Shown one piece after another: positions 51,401 through 58,557 of a DNA stretch of 64,000 bases. Source of the DNA: Pseudomonadota bacterium (lineage in GTDB: Bacteria; Pseudomonadota; Gammaproteobacteria; Burkholderiales; Methylophilaceae). The translations under genes were made by a program, and so were the position numbers. The notes beneath the pieces are model-generated. The model was not told the origin of the DNA and did no database searches. It saw nothing but the letters and a program-made list of their open reading frames with translations. The first letter of the stretch is position 1, and every line of letters begins with the position of its first letter. The stretch lies in the NCBI GenBank assembly GCA_029782295.1, contig JAKOVB010000067.1:248001-312000 (forward strand), read 5' to 3'.

Positions 51401-52694
51401 TGCCAACAGCTGTTGATCCATCAAGAAGAAAACCGCTGCCAGTATTCCAGTAGCCGTCTGTGGAAAGAATGCTGAAGTTCTGCTGGCAGGAATACTGCAT
51501 GGGGTCGTTACCCAATTTACCCGCAAAATAACGTCCTGCATTTGACAGTGCCTGTCGTAATGGCGTACTTCCGCCAGGTGTGATTGCATAGAGAGTCGTA
51601 TACCAGGTCGATCGATGGGTGGATTCGAAGGTATCCATGACGACCAGAGGCGTTGAGGAATTGCTGATTTTCATTAAGCCGACACGGTAGCCGTTATCGA
51701 GACTGCTGAATGCCCGGCCGGTAGCGGTTTTCATCATCAGGATACGGGTTCGGTAGTAGCTGTACCAGTTTGCGAAATTTTGGAGCTTCGTTGCGTCAGT
51801 ATCAGGAAAAACATCCGGGGTGAATGTGATATTTCCACTGGAAACGCTCACCACGGGGGTGTAATCCTTCGCCGAAGTTGGTCCTGTGATTGTGATAGTG
51901 CTACCCGATACAGTTGCACTGTATCCGTTGAGGCCAATTTTGCTTGCAACATTTGTTGCTACGGTTGAGGCATTGCTGGAGGCTACGGATGGTCCGGTCA
52001 TGATCTGAACACCATTGACCGTAATACCACTCACGACGGTGTTCGTGGGGGACCCAGGAGCCGTGACCACAATTGTCGTTGTCTCAGTAGTCGCAAGTCT
52101 GCGCTTGGTAAATACTGTCGAACCGGGAGCAGCGCCCTGAGCACTATGACATTCGTTGTAGAACGTGTTGGTTGTGCTGTTGTAATTCTTTTGCAGTAAG
52201 GTTGTTTGAGATCCGCTATATGTATAGTAATAAGCTGATTGTCCGGTGCCGTCCCCACCCAAGGACTGGGAGGCTTTGAAATTGGTATTCAGGTTGACTG
52301 TTCCAGCCCCGGTATTGAAACCATCTGTCCAAGCGCTGGTGAAAGTGGCATTGGGATAGCTGGTCCCCGCCGCCGTGACCGGTGGGGCGTATGTGTTGCT
52401 GGGGTCATAATAGACCTGATTGCACTGGCTGCTACGCAAGCCATAATAACCATAGCTAAATGTGACAGCACTACCCGCATCTGTCGCATCATCGGGCATG
52501 TGGTCCCACGCCATACTGCCAGAATCATCAAGTACCAGGAGCAGGTTGGGCTTGACTGACGTGGTTGTGGATGTTGCCAACGGGGTTGTCGCAAGTGCAA
52601 CAGATGCCGCGTTCAATATGGGCGATTGGACCATCATTGCCATCAGAAGGCCAATGCTCAATGCCCGTCGAGCAAGTCGAGTTGAGATGTTCAT
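48429..52694 (-). CDS. pilY1: Type IV pilus tip/biogenesis protein PilY1
   Basis: A 1421-aa exported protein. A signal peptide leads into a vWA-like domain with MIDAS start LVLDDSGSM (about residue 55). The C-terminal half (from about 900) is the PilY1 beta-propeller: [76 protein letters not shown]. PilY1 sits at the pilus tip or outer membrane, promotes adhesion and opposes retraction. A Ser/Thr-rich repeat-like domain (about 210-300) is inserted in the vWA part. It is the last gene of the minor-pilin operon. Confidence 0.95.
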   Translation of the reverse strand: [1421 protein letters not shown]

Positions 52695-52703
52695 CGTTGT
52701 CTC

Positions 52704-53357
52704 CTAATAGACAAAGGCCTGCACGAAACTGGAGGTGTTTTTGGGGCCGGTCGCCCTTGCGGTGATGCGTAACATAGGTGTTTGTCCGGCTACAGGGCAG
52801 CCAACACCAAAGCAAATATCCTGGGGCAGGGGTACGTTTTGCGCGTTCTTGTCCTGGATTGCGGTGCTAAACATGCAACCAGCATCTCTAATCGCAACGT
52901 TGGGGGTCCTGCACATGCGTTGGATAATATATCGAACGGTGTTGCCGCTACTGTCCGTCCCCACCAGCACGCTGTTGGTATCGTTCCATGTGGCATCATC
53001 CGTCACGTTAAGGGCAGGGTCGAAACTTGAAAAATAACCCGGACTGGCAGCAAGGTTGGTCACGTTGAATGGATGGGTGTTATCAATCAGCACATTGGTC
53101 GCCTCATTTGCTGTTGAAACCTGCGTTAACCTGGTGATCGCTGCCTCAATGCCTGCATCAGCCGAGGCTGTCGCGGATTGCTTGAAAGACAAGTTCCCGG
53201 CAATCAGGCTGCTGGTATCCACAGACCTGATCAATGCAACTGCCGCAAGTGCCAAAATCACAATTGCTATCATGGCAATGAACAGGGTGATTCCCTGCTC
53301 ATACTTTCGATAGACTCTGGTATGCAATGCAAATTTGATTTTGGGTGAATTCATCAT
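52704..53357 (-). CDS. pilX: Minor pilin-like protein PilX
   Basis: A 217-aa protein with a type IV pilin-like N terminus (YEQGITLFIAMIAIVILALAAVALIRSVDTSS). The residue after the pre-pilin Gly is followed by I-T-L-F-I, so Glu5 is missing, as in PilX/GspK-type initiators. The C-terminal domain is Cys-containing. ATG 53357 overlaps the pilW stop (ATGA). PilX works with PilV, PilW and PilY1 to prime pilus assembly. A longer in-frame start exists but would enter pilW. Confidence 0.87.
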   Translation of the reverse strand: MMNSPKIKFALHTRVYRKYEQGITLFIAMIAIVILALAAVALIRSVDTSSLIAGNLSFKQSATASADAGIEAAITRLTQVSTANEATNVLIDNTHPFNVTNLAASPGYFSSFDPALNVTDDATWNDTNSVLVGTDSSGNTVRYIIQRMCRTPNVAIRDAGCMFSTAIQDKNAQNVPLPQDICFGVGCPVAGQTPMLRITARATGPKNTSSFVQAFVY

Positions 53358-54427
53358 AATGTGTTTTGCGACCAGATCATGTTTCGAAGCGGGATAATGG
53401 TCTCGTAAACTCTGTAGCGATAACGTTGCCAATTTGGGGTATTGCTAAGATCTATCGCTGGAGCTGGGGATCCTGCCGAACCCTCCCAGGCGCAAAGCCC
53501 TGTGGGTGCCGCTGTCGTTAGCGAACTGCATCCTGCAGTAACATTGGTTTTCTCAGGCAGGCCGTTACGGGCAACGATTGCCAACCGGATCGCTTTAATG
53601 CGGTTGCGGTTGGCAATCGTCGGAGCTGCCCAAGTCCCCCCGCTTGCGTCTACCCACTGCGCGATCTGATTGGAGGATGCGACGTTTGAAACACCATACT
53701 GGGCTTGAACGTTGACAATGTTTGCCACTATGGCTACGCCGTTTCTCTCAAGCTGGTTATTATTAACAGCATAGGCCGACTGGGTCCATGCACCAACACA
53801 GGCGAGGCTGGATCCCTGCATTAAACTGGCAGGAAATGAATTCAGGGTGATCTCGTTGGTGCTGGTCAAGCTGTTGACGGATGTGGCTCCGCAAACAGTT
53901 CCGTTGATAATGACAACAATATCGTTGTTTGAGCAGGTTAGATTGTTGTCGACGCGAACGATGGGTTGTAGAGGAGCCGGAACCCCGGCATTCAGAATGC
54001 TTGTTACTGTAACCGGTAACCCGCCTGTCTGGTTAGGGGCATATCGGATCTGTATGGTGTCGCTTGCACCTGGGGCGTTGCCACCGTCAACAATGCTGAT
54101 CGGAAAAATATCTATATTTGGAGTTGCAGGATTTGCATCATGATCGACCGTGATCGAGGGATCGCAATGCAAAGGCGTGTTTCTTGTGTCGAATAATGGC
54201 AGACCGAAACCCGCGAATCCGGCTTCACGGCCTATGCTGTAAAGTGCAACACTACCACTTGTCTGTGCGTCAGCGTTACCGGTGGTTCTTTGCTTCTGTT
54301 TTTCGTAGACAGAAAGTACTTGCATGATCACGAGGATGGCAAGCAGTCCTATAACCATCCCTACCATGATATCGATAAGGCTGAAGCCCGAGTTGCTTGG
54401 TGCGTTGCTGTAAATCCGTTTTTTCAT
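53354..54427 (-). CDS. pilW: Minor pilin-like protein PilW
   Basis: A 357-aa protein with an N-terminal pilin helix SGFSLIDIMVGMVIGLLAILVIMQVL after a short basic leader. Position 5 of the mature helix is Asp, not the usual Glu. The globular domain holds Cys residues (PLHCDPSITV, NLTCSNNDIV, VCGATSV) and ends VYETIIPLRN. PilW belongs to the tip complex of type IV pili. It lies 3 nt after pilV and overlaps pilX. Confidence 0.88.
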   Translation of the reverse strand: MKKRIYSNAPSNSGFSLIDIMVGMVIGLLAILVIMQVLSVYEKQKQRTTGNADAQTSGSVALYSIGREAGFAGFGLPLFDTRNTPLHCDPSITVDHDANPATPNIDIFPISIVDGGNAPGASDTIQIRYAPNQTGGLPVTVTSILNAGVPAPLQPIVRVDNNLTCSNNDIVVIINGTVCGATSVNSLTSTNEITLNSFPASLMQGSSLACVGAWTQSAYAVNNNQLERNGVAIVANIVNVQAQYGVSNVASSNQIAQWVDASGGTWAAPTIANRNRIKAIRLAIVARNGLPEKTNVTAGCSSLTTAAPTGLCAWEGSAGSPAPAIDLSNTPNWQRYRYRVYETIIPLRNMIWSQNTL

Positions 54428-54430
54428 GAT

Positions 54431-54832
54431 TTATCCGCCTGCTACAAACGCATTTGTAGTGAAACGATGCATATCCGGGTGGCCAGGTTCAATCCAGGTT
54501 ACTGTAATGGTGACTTGGTTGCCTGCGATCACTACAGTGCGAGTGCCATTTGGCAGTAAAGTCGAAATGTCAGTATCGACCTCGGCATATCCTGCCATGT
54601 TTTGTGGGTCTGCCCAGATGTCACCCAAACGTTTCTGAGCAATAAAGCTTGCATCGGCTCGATACTTGGCGTCTGAAACATTTTTGACCATGGCCGCTTG
54701 CATGCCCATCAGAGCAAGCAATCCGGTGGAGAAAATCAGGATTGCAACCAAAGCCTCAAGCAATACAACGCCTTGCTCCTTGTGCCCTTTCGTCGCTATC
54801 ACGGTTTTTTCCTTGCTAATGACAGGTCTCAT
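54431..54832 (-). CDS. pilV: Minor pilin-like protein PilV
   Basis: A 133-aa pilin-like protein. The pre-pilin site and helix read EQGVVLLEALVAILIFSTGLLALMGMQ, with Glu5 present. The small C-terminal part (GDIWADPQNMAGYAEVD, VTITVTWIEPGHPD) fits PilV. ATG 54832 has GGAAA upstream and gives a normal leader; the open frame extends further without pilin character. It is the third gene of the pilin operon. Confidence 0.87.
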   Translation of the reverse strand: MRPVISKEKTVIATKGHKEQGVVLLEALVAILIFSTGLLALMGMQAAMVKNVSDAKYRADASFIAQKRLGDIWADPQNMAGYAEVDTDISTLLPNGTRTVVIAGNQVTITVTWIEPGHPDMHRFTTNAFVAGG

Positions 54833-54846
54833 GGTTGATTTCCAAT

Positions 54847-55374
54847 TCAGCACGACCTGGGGTCGGGTGCAGCGAATCCGGGTGAACATAACCGGACATT
54901 TCCACCGGCACCAATCAGGATGCGCATCTCATGACTGTCTGCCGGGGATAGTACGGATGGATTTATATCAATGTCGACTTGGGTAAATGTGTTCCCATTT
55001 GGGACAACAATACCAAAGTTGTTGAAGACGACTTGGTTTGTGACTGCGGGTGTTGGTGTCACGGTCACCGCGCTTGAAGAACCTTCCTGGCTTACACGTT
55101 GCTGGATGACTGCCGGGCAGGTGGGCACCACTACGGTTACGCAGCCAACGCTCCAGCCTGAGTCTGCACCGAGCTGAAAAATAATATTTGTATTGCGTTT
55201 AACCGCTTCTGCCTTTGCCAGTTGAAGACCGTTCTGAATCGATTCGGCAACATTGCGAATTCGGCCGTTCTGAATCCATGCCCTGTAGCTTGGTGCTGCG
55301 ATCGCTAAAAGTATAGCCAGTATCGAGACTGCGATCATCAGTTCAATAAGTGAGAATCCAGCTGTTTTTTTCAT
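54847..55374 (-). CDS. fimT: FimT/GspH-type minor pilin
   Basis: A 175-aa pseudopilin with leader MKKTAGFSLIELMIAVSILAILLAIAAPSYRAWIQN and Glu5 present. The GspH/FimT domain follows (GLQLAKAEAVKRNTNIIFQLG, NNFGIVVPNG, RLCSPG with a C-terminal Cys). ATG 55374 is the family start; its ribosome site is weak. FimT-type proteins are tip components, and in some bacteria they bind DNA for uptake. It follows the PilE-like gene by 5 nt. Confidence 0.88.
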   Translation of the reverse strand: MKKTAGFSLIELMIAVSILAILLAIAAPSYRAWIQNGRIRNVAESIQNGLQLAKAEAVKRNTNIIFQLGADSGWSVGCVTVVVPTCPAVIQQRVSQEGSSSAVTVTPTPAVTNQVVFNNFGIVVPNGNTFTQVDIDINPSVLSPADSHEMRILIGAGGNVRLCSPGFAAPDPRSC

Positions 55375-55379
55375 GGAAA

Positions 55380-55802
55380 TCAACACGCGCCACCCTTGCT
55401 GCTGACCCAGCAGTTTGCGCTGGTCGGCCATCCACTTGCCGCTGATGGTGTGGCTCTCAGGTTGTCTTGGTCCACAGTAAATGTGAAACCGGTCATCGAA
55501 CCTTTGCCAACTGCCTGAATTGTATAATTACCGATTAATTCCACTGTGCATGAAAAATCAAAATAGGAACTGGCTGCAGTGTCGGCAACACAGGCAGGGG
55601 CGCCTATGTAGGTCTTATTGTCCTGAAAATACTGTTCGATCTGAATTCTTTTGTCAGCAAGTGTCGATGTGGCTTGCGTGATTCTGGATCTGATGAGGTA
55701 GTCCTTGTAATTCGGTATGACGATAGCCATCAGGATGGCAATGATTGAAACCACAATCATGAGTTCTATGAGCGTGAAGCCTTTGCTGAATTTGTTCGTC
55801 AT
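55380..55802 (-). CDS. pilE: PilE-type pilin-like protein
   Basis: A 140-aa pilin with leader MTNKFSKGFTLIELMIVVSIIAILMAIVIPNYKDYLIRSR and Glu5 present. The C-terminal part has ACVADTAASSYFDFSCTVE and NCWVSSKGGAC with paired Cys, typical of PilE minor pilins. ATG 55802 (MTNKF) is chosen for the usual six-residue leader. It is first in the operon pilE-fimT-pilV-pilW-pilX-pilY1; elsewhere pilE usually comes last. Confidence 0.9.
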   Translation of the reverse strand: MTNKFSKGFTLIELMIVVSIIAILMAIVIPNYKDYLIRSRITQATSTLADKRIQIEQYFQDNKTYIGAPACVADTAASSYFDFSCTVELIGNYTIQAVGKGSMTGFTFTVDQDNLRATPSAASGWPTSANCWVSSKGGAC

Positions 55803-56202
55803 ATTCAAACCTAAAATATGTAATGTTTTTGAGGTCATTTCCTGATTGATATGAAACGCCATCAGCTCCAATCTGCAAAGCCTGAGCTCGACTCGATTAA
55901 AAATATAACATTCTTAAATGCCAACCGTTAACCATCTGGCACCTTCTGGATACCGTTTGTCGCTAAACCTCCCCATGGCTAAAGCCAGGGGCTTCATTGC
56001 TTGATTTTGGTGAATTGGTTTTTCTTCGAATGCGACAAGCGATCGCTTTGCGCATAATTTGTGGAATTTTGAAGATGATTTGGGCGGGGATGGCTGAAGA
56101 TCGTGTAGATAAAACCCTGGGGGATTTGGGTTTTAACGATCTGGCAGTCTGGGGAATGGATGTTGAGTTAAGCCTAACGCTTAGTTGTTTTGTATTAAGA
56201 AT
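55803..56202. other. Intergenic region upstream of pilE, with mobile-element relic
   Basis: The 400-nt gap must hold the pilin operon promoter. A candidate on the minus strand is TTAACG, 17 nt, TTATAT in the 55910-55930 area, weakly supported. It also contains an IS200/IS605-like hairpin (55968-55995). The plus-strand 104-codon ORF across 55997-56311 overlaps the FimV gene and looks spurious. Confidence 0.4.
55968..55995 (-). mobile_element. Relic resembling the terminal hairpin of an IS200/IS605-type element
   Basis: Read on the minus strand this is GAAGCCCCTGGCTTTAGCCA followed by TGGGGAGG: a stem of CCCC/GGGG and TGGCT/AGCCA with a bulged T. This is the recurrent right-end hairpin of IS200/IS605 (tnpB) elements. 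No tnpA or tnpB remnant is recognisable beside it, so at most an end fragment survives. Confidence 0.45.
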
Positions 56203-57639
56203 CTATTGGATCGGAAGCTTGTTCCTCCTGCTTCTGAACAGCAGCCAAATAAAACCAAGTAATGTCAAAATGCTGCCGGCGGCGAAGATGGCCGAATCTT
56301 TGCTTTTTTGATTGTCACTATTGCCAGGATTGGATGAAGCTTGGGCGTCCTGAATGGCCGCGGTTTGAGAGTTCTGCGAACTCTTTTGTGAAACCAGGCT
56401 GTTCTTCATGTCGAGTAGCTTTTGAGCATCCTGAATCTGCTTTTCAAGTAACCTTTTGGCTTCCTCGAGTTGCTTCTCCTGATACTGCCTGGCGATCGTA
56501 TCATCTTTTATTGCGGCAATTTGAGTGGCTTTGTCGGCGCTACCATTTCCGGCTTTTCTCGATAGATCCGAAGTTAATTTGACAATGTGATGATCGCCCA
56601 CAAACTCATGATGGTCTGTAGCTACATCAACGCTGAGTGCACCTTTCGCATCACGCTTCTTTTGTCCGTCTTCCTCGGAGTTTTCGGATTCCTTAGCCTG
56701 CTCGGCAAGCTGCATACTGAACTTTCCCCAGTCATCCGTTTTGATCTTGAGCTTGGACTGGTCATCGGCTTCGGCCATTGCCAGCAGCTCATCCTTGCCT
56801 GGAATGCGAATTTTCTGGCCAGCTTTTAGCCTGTTCATGTCATTTTTGATAAATGCATGTTTGTTGGCGGCAAATATGCCTCTTAGCACCTGTTCCGTGG
56901 TCAGGCCTCCAGGGTTTGATTTCAGTGCAATATTAAACAGTGTGTCGCCAGGTTTTGTTACGAGCTTGGAATTGTCCAGAGGTTCGGGATCGGGGTTTCT
57001 TTGCGTGGATGGGGTGCTCTGCAGGTCTTCGTTTTGGTGTGATGTGGAAACTTGAGTGGCGCTTACCAACGGTTCATTCTGTGTAACAGGTTCGTTTGAT
57101 GTTGTAGCTGGCTTAGTCGCTTGCTGCGGCGTCTCCTGCGCCGGAGGAGACGCTTCCTTGGCTAAAGGCTGACTGCTTGGCGAAGCTGCTGTTGCAGCAA
57201 TATTCGTGTTGGCAGTGTCTGATGGAGGCTTTTGTTGACTGAATACCGGGGTGTTCTCAATGGTGGTATATGGCCGCATGATCATGCCGGTGGCCCATTC
57301 AGCCTGAACGAGGAGTTCGAGGAATGGTGAGCCATGTGGCAGAGGGGAATTAATCAGGATATAAGCAGTGTTGTCGGTGCGCTTGACAAGGTCGATGTGT
57401 ACGGAAGAGAGTGATGCAGGGTAGTCGATACCCTGTTCCATGTACTCTGTGCTTGGTGCAAGCCTTACGGTCAGTGTTGAAAGCTCTTCTGGGGTGGCCG
57501 CCAATCCAATTTCCGCATTGAATGGTTCACCAATTGCTGAGCGAACAGTTAGTTTACCTAGTCTTGCAGCGTCCGCGCTGAGCGGAAACGCCAGGGTGTA
57601 AATGGCTGTAAACAGAACGCTTGCACCAAGGTTTCTCAA
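56203..57639 (-). CDS. fimV: Short FimV-like pilus/polarity protein
   Basis: A 478-aa protein with signal peptide (MRNLGASVLFTAIYTLAFPLSADA) and the FimV N-terminal domain (ARLGKLTVRSAIGEPFNAEI, SPLPHGSPFLELLVQAEWATGMIMRPYT). A Gln/Pro/Ser/Thr-rich linker, a LysM-type region (KPGDTLFNIALK to LKAGQKIRIPG, about 225-290) and a coiled coil (YQEKQLEEAKRLLEKQIQ) follow. One C-terminal membrane helix (FAAGSILTLLGFIWLLF) ends the protein. Typical FimV proteins are about twice as long, with a cytoplasmic TPR domain that is missing here. It likely supports pilus assembly through peptidoglycan binding. Confidence 0.88.
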   Translation of the reverse strand: MRNLGASVLFTAIYTLAFPLSADAARLGKLTVRSAIGEPFNAEIGLAATPEELSTLTVRLAPSTEYMEQGIDYPASLSSVHIDLVKRTDNTAYILINSPLPHGSPFLELLVQAEWATGMIMRPYTTIENTPVFSQQKPPSDTANTNIAATAASPSSQPLAKEASPPAQETPQQATKPATTSNEPVTQNEPLVSATQVSTSHQNEDLQSTPSTQRNPDPEPLDNSKLVTKPGDTLFNIALKSNPGGLTTEQVLRGIFAANKHAFIKNDMNRLKAGQKIRIPGKDELLAMAEADDQSKLKIKTDDWGKFSMQLAEQAKESENSEEDGQKKRDAKGALSVDVATDHHEFVGDHHIVKLTSDLSRKAGNGSADKATQIAAIKDDTIARQYQEKQLEEAKRLLEKQIQDAQKLLDMKNSLVSQKSSQNSQTAAIQDAQASSNPGNSDNQKSKDSAIFAAGSILTLLGFIWLLFRSRRNKLPIQ

Positions 57640-57757
57640 AAATCGTACCTTTGCATGTCAGAAATCTTTAACTTGTCGAAATTAAAGCAGCTTTATCACT
57701 TGTTTTGAGTTTACCAACGCAATTGATGGCAATTGCTGTCGGTGAATCCATACCGAA

Positions 57758-57922
57758 TTAAAAAATCGGTTCGTATCTTTTTCTGGAACGTCTTTCAGGG
57801 CCATTATATCTTTCACGAATGACAGGTGGCTCTTCGCGCTCAGATGTTTTTTTGGAAGTAACTTTCTTGATTAAGATGCTTCCAGCAACTGCAATCATGG
57901 TGAAGATTAAATAGAGGAACAT
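57758..57922 (-). CDS. 54-aa single-helix membrane peptide with basic tail
   Basis: ATG 57922 follows AGGAG with a 6-nt spacer. The product starts MFLYLIFTMIAVAGSILIKK (a membrane helix) and ends in a charged tail with RYNGPERRSRKRYEP. The RxxxR-type cluster in the tail resembles the N-terminal c-di-GMP-binding motif of PilZ domains, but no PilZ beta-barrel follows. It lies 118 nt upstream of fimV on the same strand. A TTGACT / TAACAT promoter pair lies just upstream (15-nt spacer). I know no family for it. Confidence 0.6.
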   Translation of the reverse strand: MFLYLIFTMIAVAGSILIKKVTSKKTSEREEPPVIRERYNGPERRSRKRYEPIF

Positions 57923-58274
57923 GAAAAACTCCTAATGTTATGCCACAAAGAATCCAGTCAAATGCTGGGAGTTGACTAGACTGAAGCAATAACAATGCCA
58001 TCAATAAAATATGATAATAATCAATATGATACGATGTCTTTGAGTGGGGCGGGGGTCTGATCGTTAGTATGGTGTTGCTTATCGGAGACTGTGTGCAGTT
58101 AAGTATAAGTCAACCAATTGATTAATATAGTAAAAACGATGTCTCAAAATTGCGACAATATATATTCTGCGTTTCAATGGTAGGGTATTTGCGTACCTTA
58201 ATGCCATGGTTTACCCCCATATCAGAAAAACCCTATGTACTATAAAATCGCCTTGCCCACTTAAAGAAACCCAA
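57923..58274. other. AT-rich intergenic region
   Basis: No convincing ORF. It must contain divergent promoters for the 54-aa gene and the 85-aa gene. A weak sigma-54-like site, TGG-TAGGGTAT-TTGC (GG and GC ten nt apart, 58178-58192), lies about 80 nt before ATG 58275. No other structure is seen. Confidence 0.35.
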
Positions 58275-58532
58275 ATGTCTGAATCTCTAATTCCAATTGT
58301 TCGCATGAGCTCGGTACAGGACCGTGAAAACGGACTGATCAAGCTTGCCAAGCATTGTGGCAACCCAATGGAAATTATGAGCTTTAGAGACGTTGACGTT
58401 GGTGTGGATATTTTTCTGATTGAGTTTGAAAGTCTTGAGGATGCGCGACGGGCAATGATGCTAATGGGATGGGCTCATGTCGAGGGGTCTAATGTGGCGA
58501 GCGTGGTTATCCCTGCCAACATTTTCCATTAG
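58275..58532 (+). CDS. 85-aa protein of unknown function
   Basis: A small soluble protein beginning MSESLIPIVRM and ending SVVIPANIFH. It has an alternating alpha/beta look (IFLIEFESLEDARRAMMLMG), similar in flavour to small ferredoxin-like folds, but I do not recognise it. The frame starts earlier at 58206, yet ATG 58275 fits the conserved-looking part better; neither start has a strong ribosome site. It converges on the REC-GGDEF-EAL gene with 25 nt between stops. Confidence 0.6.
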   Translation: MSESLIPIVRMSSVQDRENGLIKLAKHCGNPMEIMSFRDVDVGVDIFLIEFESLEDARRAMMLMGWAHVEGSNVASVVIPANIFH

Positions 58533-58557
58533 ATCTGAATTGAGCTGCTTGCCAGTA

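Noticed and set aside
55997-56311. Plus-strand ORF of 104 codons
   Set aside because: It runs into the 3' end of the FimV-like gene on the other strand and has no protein-like features.
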